A DNA stretch of 16,454 bases from an uncultured Clostridia bacterium (GCA_934256595.1 CAKQOW010000054.1:1-16454), one strand, 5' to 3'. Shown: positions 1-8,234, counted from the first letter of the stretch. A program made the numbers and translations. Notes: a model not told the origin generated them from the sequence alone.

Positions 1-93
1 AAGGCAAAGGCTCTGGTATATCAGGGAGATAAGCTTGTAGGACAGACAGTTCTTACACAGTGCAAGTATGGAGTAAGAACCTGGAGTAAGTAA
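1..93 (+). CDS. C-terminal end of a probable fibronectin-III-like surface protein (partial, 5' end outside window)
   Basis: The first reading frame is open from base 1 and ends at TAA 91-93, giving 30 residues that end in CKYGVRTWSK. This resembles the last strand of fibronectin-III-like repeats found at the C-terminus of large secreted proteins of gut Clostridia. It is followed by a hairpin (128-148) and an intrinsic terminator (161-207), as expected for a genuine gene end. A second, decayed copy of the same type of ending (GVRNRSK then TAA) lies at 11420-11512. The family call is inference from a short tail; the rest of the protein is outside the window. Confidence 0.5.
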   Translation, partial: KAKALVYQGDKLVGQTVLTQCKYGVRTWSK

Positions 94-207
94 ATTAACT
101 GAAACAAGGTATGATTAAGCCTTCTTGGTTACAGTATATTGCTGTAACATAAATAAATAAGCAGAAAGCCCATTGGTATATGATATATCACTGGGTTTTC
201 TGCTTTT
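84..207 (+). repeat. Left copy of a ~120-bp direct repeat (gene 3' end, hairpin and terminator)
   Basis: It aligns with 11503-11622 over its whole length with about a dozen substitutions and a 4-base indel (by eye, roughly 85-90% identity). It contains the final codons and stop of the upstream gene, a hairpin with 7-bp stem gttacag/ctgtaac (128-134 and 142-148), and the terminator at 161-207. The two copies bracket the whole transporter block. Confidence 0.85.
161..207 (+). terminator. Intrinsic terminator
   Basis: A 12-bp stem, gcagaaagccca (161-172) with tgggttttctgc (192-203), contains one G-U pair and is followed by TTTT (204-207). It would end transcription of the upstream surface-protein gene. 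The same terminator is found at 11576-11624. Confidence 0.75.
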
Positions 208-231
208 GCGGCTTTTTAAGCGGTTTTTGCT

Positions 232-543
232 GTGCGGTTTTTGCTTTCAGCAAATCAAAAAGTCGTCGAGTATCTGGCTACAGTTAAAGGGCGCTTTGAA
301 TTTGTTTTCACATCAAAGCATGCTTCATGGCTGAACCTTATTGAATCATTTTTCAGCAAGATGACACGACAGATGCTCAAGGGCATTCGTGTTAAATCAA
401 AAGAAGAACTTATTGAGCGAATATATACTTATTTTGATGAGATTAATGCAGAGCCTGTTGTATTTCACTGGACATGGCATCTGTATGATATTGATTCAAC
501 CGAAGCAGTTAAAGTCGAAACATTATTGGAAATGTCCAACTAA
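232..543 (+). pseudogene. IS630-family transposase, C-terminal fragment
   Basis: The open frame encodes about 100 residues matching the C-terminal third of IS630/Tc1-type DDE transposases: GRFEFVFTSKHASWLNLIESFFSKM-type sequence with the third catalytic acid in LNLIESFF, then GIRVKSKEELIERI. A full transposase is about 340-360 residues, so the N-terminal domain and the first two acidic catalytic residues are missing. Homology seems to begin near 256; the bases before it (208-255) are low-complexity sequence right after the terminator, so this is a broken element, not an active one. It marks the left edge of the accessory block. Confidence 0.8.
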
Positions 544-591
544 TTGAAAAGTGAAATACCAGGTTTGACTTTATGTAAGAAATCTGAAAAA

Positions 592-604
592 ATAGCAGTG
601 CTAT
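592..604. promoter_or_regulatory. Probable TetR operator, upstream copy
   Basis: atagcagtgctat is a perfect 13-base palindrome (atagca-g-tgctat). It ends one base before the -35 box at 606. A near-identical copy lies at 638-650, just downstream of the -10 box. Binding at both would cover the promoter of the TetR gene, so autorepression is likely. The sites are seen in the sequence; the binding protein is inferred from position. Confidence 0.65.
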
Positions 605-605
605 C

Positions 606-633
606 TTGACAAGTTAAAATTCCTGTGTATAAT
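606..633 (+). promoter_or_regulatory. Sigma-A promoter of the TetR gene and probably of the transporter operon
   Basis: TTGACA at 606-611 and TATAAT at 628-633 are both perfect consensus hexamers, separated by 16 bases. Transcription would start near 640, inside the second palindrome, and run into the TetR gene at 672. Confidence 0.85.
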
Positions 634-637
634 AAAA

Positions 638-650
638 ATAGCGGTGCTAT
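638..650. promoter_or_regulatory. Probable TetR operator, downstream copy
   Basis: atagcggtgctat differs from the upstream palindrome at one base. With its A and T flanks the symmetry extends to aaaaatagc...gctattttt. It overlaps the expected transcription start. The centres of the two copies are 46 bp apart, a little over four helical turns. Confidence 0.65.
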
Positions 651-671
651 TTTTTTAGAGGAGGTGAGAAA

Positions 672-1289
672 TTGCAAAAAGGTGAAGCGACAAAGCAACA
701 TCTGTTGGAATTGGCAAAAGTAGAATTTTTGAAAAAAGGATACAGCGAAGCATCGGTTCGCAATATTGCAAAAACCGCAGGATTGACAACAGGGGCAGTA
801 TTTCGCTATTATCCGGATAAGGCTGCTCTCTTTGACGCACTTGTATCAGAAGTAGCAGATACTCTTATGAATCAGTTTAAGGCAGCGCAAGATGCACATT
901 TTGATTTGATTCCAGAGGATAAAGTGGCTCAAAGCAGAGAATTATCAACGGGATATTTGAATCATTTTATCAATTTTATCTACGACAATTTCGATGCTTT
1001 TAAATTGGTGATATGCTGTTCCGAAGGAACAAAATATTCCAGTTACATTCATGAGCTTGTGGAAATTGAAGTTGTCCAGACAGAACTTTATTATGACCGG
1101 CTTCGTCAGCTTGGCAAGTTGGAGGGGACTGTCAGCCGTGAACTCCACCACATGATTACAAGCGCTTATTTCACCGCTGTTTTTGAAACGGTGGCTCACG
1201 ATATGACGAGAGAACACGCTATTCAATATGTAAATGAGCTTGCCACTTTTTTTAACTGCGGCTGGGAAGGCATGTTAAGGCTCAAGTGA
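672..1289 (+). CDS. TetR/AcrR-family transcriptional regulator
   Basis: A 205-residue protein with the classic TetR N-terminal helix-turn-helix: residues about 8-55 run from HLLELAKVEFLKKGYSEASV through IAKTAGLTTGAVFRYYPDKAALFDAL. The C-terminal ligand/dimer domain is unassigned. The start is TTG at 672, chosen because AGGAGG (659-664) sits 7 bases upstream and the conserved N-terminal helix needs it. Two palindromes flank its promoter, so it probably represses itself. It is first in the block and 62 bp ahead of the first ECF gene, so it likely also controls the transporters, with either the transported compound or a related small molecule as effector. The effector is unknown. Confidence 0.92.
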   Translation: MQKGEATKQHLLELAKVEFLKKGYSEASVRNIAKTAGLTTGAVFRYYPDKAALFDALVSEVADTLMNQFKAAQDAHFDLIPEDKVAQSRELSTGYLNHFINFIYDNFDAFKLVICCSEGTKYSSYIHELVEIEVVQTELYYDRLRQLGKLEGTVSRELHHMITSAYFTAVFETVAHDMTREHAIQYVNELATFFNCGWEGMLRLK

Positions 1290-1300
1290 GCCTTAATTTT
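1275..1300 (+). terminator. Hairpin over the TetR stop codon, possible weak terminator
   Basis: ttaaggctca (1275-1284) and tgagccttaa (1287-1296) form a perfect 10-bp stem with a 2-base gap, so the real loop would be 4-6 bases. It is followed by TTTT only (1297-1300). It contains the TGA stop at 1287-1289. It could attenuate read-through into the transporter genes. Confidence 0.5.
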
Positions 1301-1306
1301 CACCCC

Positions 1307-1325
1307 TCAGGTTAGCTTACTCTAA
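1307..1325. promoter_or_regulatory. Possible DtxR/IdeR-type metalloregulator box
   Basis: The 19 bases starting TCAGGTTAGCTTACTC match the DtxR/IdeR consensus TTAGGTTAGSCTAACCTAA at 15 positions (my count, consensus from memory). The left half AGGTTAG is intact. A looser inverted repeat ggttag-cttact-ctaacc (1310-1327) overlaps it. The site lies 27 bases before the first ECF gene, ahead of its Shine-Dalgarno (1337-1345). I see no clear sigma-A promoter between 1290 and 1351, so if functional it would act on an unseen promoter or on read-through from 606-633. Confidence 0.35.
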
Positions 1326-1351
1326 CCAGAAAAACTCAGGAGGTTATTATC

Positions 1352-1951
1352 ATGAACAAAAATTCACAGAAACTGCAAACACGGGATTTTATTTCTGTCG
1401 GTATCTTCTCCCTTATTTATGCGGCTGTCGCATTCATCACCGGGGGGATTGCGCAGATGACTCCCATTACTTTCCCCTTCATGCCAATGATCGTAGCATT
1501 GTTTACAGGAACCGTATTTATGCTCTACATAGCAAAAATTCCCAAAAGAGGGGCTATCACAATTCTTGGAATTATTTCGGGTATTCTTTTGTTCATTACC
1601 GGGATGTTCTGGATGATGACAGCATTTTTTGTGGTGTTAGGTATTATTGCGGATTTCATCTGCGCGTCCGGTGGATTCAAATCCTTTAGAAAAAATACGG
1701 CAGCTTTTTGCTTATTTGCGTTATCTCCTATGGGAGCCTATGTTCCAATGGCAATTATGCCGGCGCAGTTTGACGAGTTTATGAGCAAAAAAGGAGATGT
1801 ATCTTCTTTCGCCGGTGTAATTGATTCTATTGGCGCAAACTGGTGGGCTATCCCGGCGATGCTGCTTGGGACAATTCTCTGTGCTTTCATTGGCGGCTTT
1901 ATTGGCAAAAAACTGTTGAAAAAGCATTTTGAAAAGGCGGGGATTGTTTAA
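1352..1951 (+). CDS. ECF transporter S component, MptE/Trep_Strep family (first module)
   Basis: A 199-residue integral membrane protein with about five or six hydrophobic segments and a short hydrophilic N-terminus (MNKNSQKLQTRDF). Its features match the Trep_Strep/MptE family of ECF substrate-binding subunits, including the C-terminal glycine-rich helix and basic tail GGFIGKKLLKKHFEKAGIV. S components bind the substrate in the membrane and dock onto the T subunit. Family substrates are not firmly established, so none is assigned. ATG 1352 has CAGGAGGTT (1337-1345) upstream. The stop is followed directly by the start of the T gene. A paralogue lies at 7635-8234 with the same kind of tail (DKHFKKAGVL). 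Confidence 0.85.
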   Translation: MNKNSQKLQTRDFISVGIFSLIYAAVAFITGGIAQMTPITFPFMPMIVALFTGTVFMLYIAKIPKRGAITILGIISGILLFITGMFWMMTAFFVVLGIIADFICASGGFKSFRKNTAAFCLFALSPMGAYVPMAIMPAQFDEFMSKKGDVSSFAGVIDSIGANWWAIPAMLLGTILCAFIGGFIGKKLLKKHFEKAGIV

Positions 1952-2650
1952 ATGAAGATAGATCCCCGCACAAAATTACTTATTTTAGCTATAACGAGTA
2001 TTTCCGTCTTTCTTAACGGGAGTATTACGATTGAGTGTATTTTTGCCGCATTACCTTTTCTGCTGCTGCTCAGTACAAAGAAGATTTATACGTCTTTAAA
2101 ATATGCAGCATTGTTTCTTGCCTTACTGGCAATTCAGCTTTGGCTTGTTCCCATATTGCCATTGAGTGTCGGCGGTATTATTTATATGTTTGCAGTTTAC
2201 ATTCGCAAGCTAATTCCTTGTTTTATGTTAGGGAGCCTGCTTATTTCTACCACACGTGTCAGCGAATTTTTAGCTGCAGTTGGGAAGCTTCGCTTGCCGA
2301 AGGGGTTTACAATCTCTATTTCCATTACCCTGCGGTATTTTCCTACGATGGGGGAGGAATGGAATTCGATTAAGGATGCAATGTCTCTACGAGGGATACC
2401 TGTAACAGCCGCAGGAATTCTCCGCCACCCTATGCGGACGATGGAGTATGTTTATGTTCCCATGCTGGTATCTGCTTCTAAAATATCGGATGAAATTACA
2501 CAGGCCGCCATTACAAGAGGGATTGACCATGTACAAAGACGTACCTGCATGGAGACGGTTCGTTTCCATGTGCTGGATATGCTGATTTTGGTTGTGTATA
2601 TAACCGTGATCATTCTTGCATTCGTGGCAAATGGAAAGGGGTGGTTCTAA
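1952..2650 (+). CDS. ecfT: ECF transporter T component, EcfT/CbiQ-like (first module)
   Basis: A 232-residue membrane protein: MKIDPRTKLL start typical of EcfT/CbiQ, several transmembrane segments up to about residue 115, then the cytoplasmic coupling region RYFPTMGEEWNSIKDAMSLRG and a second Arg-Gly motif in AAITRGID. These two helices are the arms that connect the membrane part to the ATPases. ATG 1952 immediately follows the TAA of the S gene with only a weak GGCGGGG-type ribosome site, so translational coupling is likely. It overlaps the next gene by one base. Confidence 0.9.
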   Translation: MKIDPRTKLLILAITSISVFLNGSITIECIFAALPFLLLLSTKKIYTSLKYAALFLALLAIQLWLVPILPLSVGGIIYMFAVYIRKLIPCFMLGSLLISTTRVSEFLAAVGKLRLPKGFTISISITLRYFPTMGEEWNSIKDAMSLRGIPVTAAGILRHPMRTMEYVYVPMLVSASKISDEITQAAITRGIDHVQRRTCMETVRFHVLDMLILVVYITVIILAFVANGKGWF

Positions 2651-4122
2651 TGATTTCCTTAAAAAACGTCTCCTTTTCTTATGACGGGCAAGAGAATAAT
2701 GGGCTGCATAATGTTTCTCTTGAGATTCCAAAAGGGCAATGTGTTCTGCTGTGCGGGGAAAGCGGCTGTGGAAAGACTACAATTACACGCTTGATTAACG
2801 GTCTTATTCCACATTTTTTCAGCGGAGAACTGTCAGGTGAAATTTCTGTATGCGGGTTGGACGTAACAAAAACCGATATTGCGGATATTTCAGACTATGT
2901 AGGCTCTGTTTTTCAGAACCCACGCACACAGTTTTTTAATACAGATACAGACAGTGAAATTGTGTTTGGTTTGGAAAATCGGGCCTTACCACAAGAGAAA
3001 CTAAAAAAGAGCCTGGAGAAAACCAGCCGTGAATTAAATTTGTCTGCACTCCGTCAAAGAAACATTTTTGAACTTTCGGGCGGTGAGAAACAGAAAATCG
3101 CTTTTGCTTCTGTTTATGCAACGGAGTCAGAAATCTTTGTCTTAGACGAACCATCCTCTAATCTGGATATGGGAGCCATTGAAGATCTGACCGATCTGCT
3201 TCAAAGAGTGAAAGCACAGGGAAAAACGATTATTATTGCGGAACACAGGCTTTGGTATCTGATGGATGTTGCAGATCGTGTTGTTTATATGCACGGTGGG
3301 AAAATTCTGAAGGATATGACGCTTACCGGTTTTCAAGCATTGCCCGAAAGTGAAGTTCTTGCCATGGGGCTTCGGTGCAGATACCTGTCTCATGTAAATA
3401 AAACTGCTATCGCTCCAAAAACAAGCAGCAATGAGTTAGAAGTGCAGGGAATATCAGTCCGTCTTGGAAAACAGACAATCTTTCAAGATCTGGGTTTTAT
3501 TGCTCATGGCGGAGAAGTCATTGCTGTTGTTGGAAAAAACGGTGTGGGAAAAACAACGCTTGCCCGTGTCTTGTGTGGATTACAAAAAAATGATAGTGGG
3601 ACTGTATTGCTGCAGGGAAAGGCTCTTACGGAGAAACAGCGGATAAAGTGTTCTTACATGGTTATGCAGGACGTGGGACATCAACTGTTTGCGGACAGCG
3701 TAGAAACTGAATGTTTGCTTGGTGTGAAAGCCCCGGACATCGCAACCGTTGAAAAGGCGCTTGAATGGCTTGATCTGCTGGATTTCAAAGACCGACACCC
3801 GCTTTCTCTTTCGGGCGGCCAAAAACAGCGGCTTGCCGTAGCAGTCAGTCTTCTTTGCGAAAAGGAGTTATTGATTTTTGACGAACCCACCAGTGGGCTT
3901 GATTTAAAAAGTATGCAGGAGGTGGGGAGGCTTGCAAAAGAATTGTCTGCACAGGGGAAGATACTGCTGATTATTACCCATGATTATGAATTTATCCAGA
4001 CGATTTGCTCTCGTGTGCTGGTCTTAGAGGATGGGAAAATATCAGGTGATTTATCTGGAACCATGCGCAGAACGGTTTTAGAAAAAATGAAAGGAGCAGG
4101 AAATGGAACAGGAAAAAAATAA
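2650..4122 (+). CDS. ECF transporter ATPase, two nucleotide-binding domains fused (first module)
   Basis: A 490-residue protein with two complete ABC ATPase domains, equivalent to EcfA plus EcfA' in one chain. Domain 1: Walker A GESGCGKT (about 36-43), signature LSGGE (142-146), Walker B VLDEPSS (D166, E167), switch AEHRLW. Domain 2: GKNGVGKT (295-302), LSGGQ (387-391), IFDEPTSGLD (D411, E412), ITHDYE. All catalytic motifs are intact. It powers the S/T pair encoded upstream. ATG 2650 is preferred over GTG 2641: it overlaps the stop of ecfT as TAATG and has GAAAGGGG just upstream, whereas 2641 only adds MVL. Confidence 0.92.
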   Translation: MISLKNVSFSYDGQENNGLHNVSLEIPKGQCVLLCGESGCGKTTITRLINGLIPHFFSGELSGEISVCGLDVTKTDIADISDYVGSVFQNPRTQFFNTDTDSEIVFGLENRALPQEKLKKSLEKTSRELNLSALRQRNIFELSGGEKQKIAFASVYATESEIFVLDEPSSNLDMGAIEDLTDLLQRVKAQGKTIIIAEHRLWYLMDVADRVVYMHGGKILKDMTLTGFQALPESEVLAMGLRCRYLSHVNKTAIAPKTSSNELEVQGISVRLGKQTIFQDLGFIAHGGEVIAVVGKNGVGKTTLARVLCGLQKNDSGTVLLQGKALTEKQRIKCSYMVMQDVGHQLFADSVETECLLGVKAPDIATVEKALEWLDLLDFKDRHPLSLSGGQKQRLAVAVSLLCEKELLIFDEPTSGLDLKSMQEVGRLAKELSAQGKILLIITHDYEFIQTICSRVLVLEDGKISGDLSGTMRRTVLEKMKGAGNGTGKK

Positions 4123-5857
4123 CACATTCAGTTGGGTCCTGCGGTTTGCAACACAGTGCAAAGGGAAAATGACAGCCTCTGTCTTACTGGCGGTACTTGG
4201 CTCTGTGTGCGGGATTGTACCCTATTTTGCGGTTTCACGGATCGTGATCCAGATATGCGGTCAGAATTATGACCTTACTTCCGTTAGTTTCTGGGCGCTT
4301 ACCGCACTTCTCAGCTATCTGGGGAGCACTTGGTTTGGAACGGTTTCTACCATACTCAGCCATCGCTCGGCTTTTACGATTTTAAAGAATATACGGACGG
4401 AATTGACAGCGAAGCTCTCCCGTGTACCCATGGGTTATATTCTGGATACACCTTCCGGTAAATTCAAAACCCTGCTGGTGGATACGGTGGAAAAGCTGGA
4501 GCTGCCGCTGGCACACATGATACCGGAGCTGACAGCGAATATTCTTGTCCCGCTTCTGATGATGACATATCTTTTTATCATGGACTGGCGCATTGCCTTG
4601 ATCTCGCTGATCACGATCCCTATTGGTCTTGCGTGCTACATGGGAATGATGAAAGACTATGCGAAGCGGTATGACCGTGTACTGACTGCGGGGAAAAGTA
4701 TGGATGCCGCCATTGTGGAATATATCGGCGGCATTGAAGTTATCAAGGCTTTTAACCAGAGCACTGCATCTTATGGCAGGTATATGGATGCTGTAACAGA
4801 AAATGAAGCGGCAAAGACTACCTGGTTTAAGCAGACGAACAGCTTCTATGTGGCGGGGATTTCTATTATGCCGTCCTGTCTGCTGGGCGTATTGCCTTTA
4901 GGTGCCTATCTGTATATACAGGGCAGCCTGGAAACGCCGGTTTTGATTACCTGTATGATCCTCGCCCTTGGATTAGTAAAGCCGCTGATCCATGCACTGC
5001 AATATACGGACAGTCTTGCTATGGTGGATTCCACGGTCAAAGAGATCACAGGGCTTCTGGAAACGAAGGAAATACAACGGCCGGCGGAACGGGTAACGCT
5101 TCCTGATTCGCATATCTCTTTTCGAGATGTCTGCTTCGGGTATGGAAATACGGAGGTATTACACCAGATCAGCTTTGACGCCGTACCGGGCGGTATGACA
5201 GCGATTGTGGGTCCCTCCGGCTCAGGCAAGTCAACGGTAGCACGCCTGATCGCTTCTTTCTGGGAGGCGGACAGCGGAGAAGTACAGATTGGTGGAGTAG
5301 ACGTGCGGAACATCCCACTCTCACAGGTCATGGATACCGTGGCTTATGTGTCTCAGGACAATTTTCTGTTTCATCTGTCCGTGAAGGAAAATATCCGCAT
5401 GGGAAAACCGGGAGCGACGGACGAAGAAATTGTAAGCGCCGCAAAGCAGGCCAGCTGTCATGAATTTATCTCCGACCTGCCAAAAGGATATGATACGCTG
5501 GTCGGAGACGGCGGCGGAAATCTTTCCGGCGGGGAGCGCCAGCGCATTGCCATTGCCCGGGCCATCTTAAAAAACAGTCCCGTAGTGGTGCTGGATGAGG
5601 CCACGGCATTTACCGATCCAGAGAACGAAGCGGTCATTCAGGCGTCTATCAATGAACTGGTAAAAGGGAAAACATTGATCGTCATTGCCCACCGTCTTTC
5701 TACCATCGTGGGCGCGGATAAGATACTGGTGATGGATCAGGGGTGCATCAAAGGCCAGGGAACCCACGAAGAACTGTTAAGGAACAATTACCTTTACAGA
5801 GAGCTGTGGACTGCGCATATCAGCGCGAAAGATATGGGAGAGGAGGCGTCAGCATGA
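4103..5857 (+). CDS. ABC half-transporter with exporter fold, YbtP/IrtA-like
   Basis: A 584-residue fusion of a six-helix membrane domain (about 1-320) and an ABC ATPase. Walker A GPSGSGKS (370-377), LSGGE (474-478), Walker B VVLDEATAFTDPENE (D498, E499), H-loop IAHRLST. The FTDPENE variant after Walker B is one I associate with the YbtP/IrtA group, exporter-fold proteins that import ferric siderophores. A drug or peptide exporter is the main alternative. It overlaps the ECF ATPase gene by 20 bp with AAGGAG at 4091-4096, and the next half-transporter by 4 bp, so the two halves very probably form a heterodimer. The G+C content looks clearly higher here than in the neighbouring ECF genes. Confidence 0.88.
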   Translation: MEQEKNNTFSWVLRFATQCKGKMTASVLLAVLGSVCGIVPYFAVSRIVIQICGQNYDLTSVSFWALTALLSYLGSTWFGTVSTILSHRSAFTILKNIRTELTAKLSRVPMGYILDTPSGKFKTLLVDTVEKLELPLAHMIPELTANILVPLLMMTYLFIMDWRIALISLITIPIGLACYMGMMKDYAKRYDRVLTAGKSMDAAIVEYIGGIEVIKAFNQSTASYGRYMDAVTENEAAKTTWFKQTNSFYVAGISIMPSCLLGVLPLGAYLYIQGSLETPVLITCMILALGLVKPLIHALQYTDSLAMVDSTVKEITGLLETKEIQRPAERVTLPDSHISFRDVCFGYGNTEVLHQISFDAVPGGMTAIVGPSGSGKSTVARLIASFWEADSGEVQIGGVDVRNIPLSQVMDTVAYVSQDNFLFHLSVKENIRMGKPGATDEEIVSAAKQASCHEFISDLPKGYDTLVGDGGGNLSGGERQRIAIARAILKNSPVVVLDEATAFTDPENEAVIQASINELVKGKTLIVIAHRLSTIVGADKILVMDQGCIKGQGTHEELLRNNYLYRELWTAHISAKDMGEEASA

Positions 5858-7608
5858 TTCAACTGATGAAACGATTGTTAGACTTTTCGGGAAAACAGAG
5901 AAAGAATTTGATCGCTTCTTTTGTTTTCAGCCTGCTGGATTCTGTTTTTGAGATGATGCCCATCATGGCAATCCTTGCGGTTCTGTCAGGGCTGCTTTCG
6001 GCGGCAGAGGGCTGCGTCATGCCGGTTTCCGTCATCTGGGTATCCCTTGCCATTATGGTAGTAAGCATTGCCGGACGGATTTTTTTTAATAACCTATCCT
6101 GTATCCGGAGAACGCTGGGCAGCTTTTCCATGTGCTCGGAAAAACGGTTGGAAATCGGTGAACATATGAAACATGTTCCCATGGGGTATTTCAATGAAAA
6201 CCGGCTGGGCGAGATCGTAGCCGCCGTGACGACCACACTGGGAGATATTGAGAGTAATGCTGTCATGGTTCTGGAAAAAGTGGCGGGAGGCTTTATCCAT
6301 GCCCTTGTCATAGGCGTTTGGCTACTTTTTTATGAATGGCATATCGGACTTTTGATGTTTGCGGGGCTGGCCGTTTCCATGCTGGTATATGGGGGAATCC
6401 AGAAAGCAGGCAAAAGGCTGTCTCCCAGACGGCAGGCCGCACAGGCGAATCTTGTGACAGGCTTTCTGGAATATATTCAAGGAATGGGCGTTGTGAAGGC
6501 CTTTGGATGGGGAGAAAGGTCAGGAAAAGCGGTCAATCAGGCAATCGAGGAAAGCGCGGATGCCAACATCATTCTGGAAAGTGTCTTTTCTTCGCTGACC
6601 GGCGTTTACCAGACGATTTTCAAGCTGGCAAAATCCGCAATCTTAGTAGTTGCCCCTTATCTGCTGCTGGGCGGTGAGATAACACCAGTCAAGTGCCTGC
6701 TTTTGCTGGTGTCAAGCTTTATGATCTACTCCAGTGTAGAACTGGTGGGAAGTATGGCTTCCGTGGCCCGTGTCATCGACGCCTCCCTGGATCGTATGGA
6801 GGCCGTTATGGATACGCCGGTACTGGATGAGCATGGCGGGGATATTTCGCTGGACCACTATGACATCGAACTTGCCCACGTTTCCTTTGCCTACGGACAG
6901 GAAAATGTGATGCAGGATGTAAGTGCGGCCATTCCGGAAAAAACAACCTGCGCCATCGTAGGGCCTTCCGGCTCAGGCAAAACGACCCTTGTAAGCCTGA
7001 TTGCCCGTTTTTGGGATGTACAGAAAGGGAAAATCTGTGTGGGAGGACATGATGTAAAAGATTTTACCTGTGACAGCCTTCTGAAAAATTTCTCCATTGT
7101 GTTCCAGAATGTCTATCTTTTTGAGGATACGATTGAAAACAACATCAAATTCGGCAGGCCGTACGCCACATCGGAAGATGTAATTGAGGCGGCAAAAAAG
7201 GCATGCTGCCACGATTTTATATCGGCATTGCCGGACGGCTACCAAACCCTTGTGGGCGAAGGCGGAGCCACTCTTTCCGGCGGGGAGCGGCAGCGTATTT
7301 CTATTGCCCGTGCGATTTTAAAAGATGCCCCGATTATCATTTTAGATGAGGCCACGGCCAGCGTCGATCCAGAAAATGAACGGGAATTGCAGGCGGCTGT
7401 CGCGGAGCTTACGAAAGATAAGACGATCATTATGATTGCTCATCGGTTATCCACCATTCGGAATGCCGATCAAATTCTTGTGCTTGATAAGGGGTGTATT
7501 GTCCAGCGAGGCACTCACCAGGCACTTATACAGCAAGAGGGGCTTTATCGTCGTTTCGTTGGTATCAGGGAACAAGCGATTGGATGGCAGCTTGATGTTA
7601 ATAATTAA
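5854..7608 (+). CDS. ABC half-transporter with exporter fold, YbtQ/IrtB-like partner
   Basis: With start ATG 5854 it is also exactly 584 residues, and its motifs fall at the same residue numbers as in its partner: Walker A GPSGSGKT (370-377), LSGGE (474-478), Walker B IILDEATASVDPENE (D498, E499), IAHRLST. The membrane domain occupies about 1-325. ATG 5854 overlaps the previous stop as ATGA and has GAGGAGG at 5841-5847; a longer frame from 5743 lies inside the previous gene and is not needed. It probably pairs with the upstream half. Both ATP sites look catalytically competent. Substrate is inferred, not shown. Confidence 0.88.
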   Translation: MIQLMKRLLDFSGKQRKNLIASFVFSLLDSVFEMMPIMAILAVLSGLLSAAEGCVMPVSVIWVSLAIMVVSIAGRIFFNNLSCIRRTLGSFSMCSEKRLEIGEHMKHVPMGYFNENRLGEIVAAVTTTLGDIESNAVMVLEKVAGGFIHALVIGVWLLFYEWHIGLLMFAGLAVSMLVYGGIQKAGKRLSPRRQAAQANLVTGFLEYIQGMGVVKAFGWGERSGKAVNQAIEESADANIILESVFSSLTGVYQTIFKLAKSAILVVAPYLLLGGEITPVKCLLLLVSSFMIYSSVELVGSMASVARVIDASLDRMEAVMDTPVLDEHGGDISLDHYDIELAHVSFAYGQENVMQDVSAAIPEKTTCAIVGPSGSGKTTLVSLIARFWDVQKGKICVGGHDVKDFTCDSLLKNFSIVFQNVYLFEDTIENNIKFGRPYATSEDVIEAAKKACCHDFISALPDGYQTLVGEGGATLSGGERQRISIARAILKDAPIIILDEATASVDPENERELQAAVAELTKDKTIIMIAHRLSTIRNADQILVLDKGCIVQRGTHQALIQQEGLYRRFVGIREQAIGWQLDVNN

Positions 7609-7634
7609 ACGGAAAGAAAGAAAGGAAGATTATT

Positions 7635-8234
7635 ATGAGTCAGACAAAAAAGTGGACAGTGAAAGATGTAATTACAACGGTATTACTCTCGGCGTTGTTG
7701 ATCCTTATTCAACTTGTCGTCAATATGGTGTGCATGGTAAACGATTTCGTGAGCATGGTGCTGTCGGTTGGTTTTACCATGCTATTGTGCGCGCCAGTCT
7801 ATTTCCTTATGGTCAGCCGGGTACGTAAACGGTTTGTCTCTTTTATTTACATGACCATTTTGGGTATCGTTTTCCTTATTATGGGGAACTGGTATCTATT
7901 GCCTTATTATATGGTGATTGGCGTTATCTGCGAGGTTATTTTATGGAAAAACGGGTGGGAATCTAAAAAGAAAATGGCGGCTGCATGGACGGTAGCCAGC
8001 TTACTATATAATGGCGTTAATCTATTGCCGCTCTGGTTTTTCTGGGATACTTATGAGGCATTTGCTGTTTCCAGTGGTATGGAACAGAGCTACATTGATT
8101 CTTTTGTGCAGTACTATTCTTCTCCGGGATGGTTGATTTTTATTATTCTTTTCACAACTGCTTGCGGTTTTATTGGTAGTTTGATAGGCGGTCGGCTTAT
8201 GGATAAGCATTTTAAGAAAGCCGGAGTTCTCTGA
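7635..8234 (+). CDS. ECF transporter S component, MptE/Trep_Strep family (second module)
   Basis: A 199-residue membrane protein, the same length as the S component at 1352. It starts MSQTKKWTVKDVITTVLLSA, has about five or six hydrophobic segments, and ends with the family tail GSLIGGRLMDKHFKKAGVL. Outside the ends it looks quite diverged from the first copy, which suggests a different ligand or an old duplication. ATG 7635 has GAAAGGAAG upstream and lies 26 bp after the ABC gene. Its stop overlaps the next start by one base (TGATG). Confidence 0.85.
   Translation: MSQTKKWTVKDVITTVLLSALLILIQLVVNMVCMVNDFVSMVLSVGFTMLLCAPVYFLMVSRVRKRFVSFIYMTILGIVFLIMGNWYLLPYYMVIGVICEVILWKNGWESKKKMAAAWTVASLLYNGVNLLPLWFFWDTYEAFAVSSGMEQSYIDSFVQYYSSPGWLIFIILFTTACGFIGSLIGGRLMDKHFKKAGVL

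Noticed and set aside
1290..1351. Riboswitch (such as cobalamin) controlling the ECF operon
   Set aside because: Only 62 bases separate the TetR stop and the S gene start. That is too short for a cobalamin element, and no conserved riboswitch core is visible.
5743..5853. Longer start for the second ABC half-transporter
   Set aside because: The extra 37 codons lie wholly inside the first half-transporter gene. ATG 5854 has a good ribosome site and the ATGA coupling, and gives motif positions identical to the partner.
4103..7608. Multidrug or peptide exporter as the main call for the ABC pair
   Set aside because: It cannot be excluded, but the FTDPENE variant after Walker B, the heterodimeric coupling and the company of two ECF importers favour uptake. 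Kept only as an alternative.
7436..7828. Open frame of 130 codons across the ABC-B / S2 junction
   Set aside because: It overlaps two well-supported genes in another frame and has no recognisable domain.
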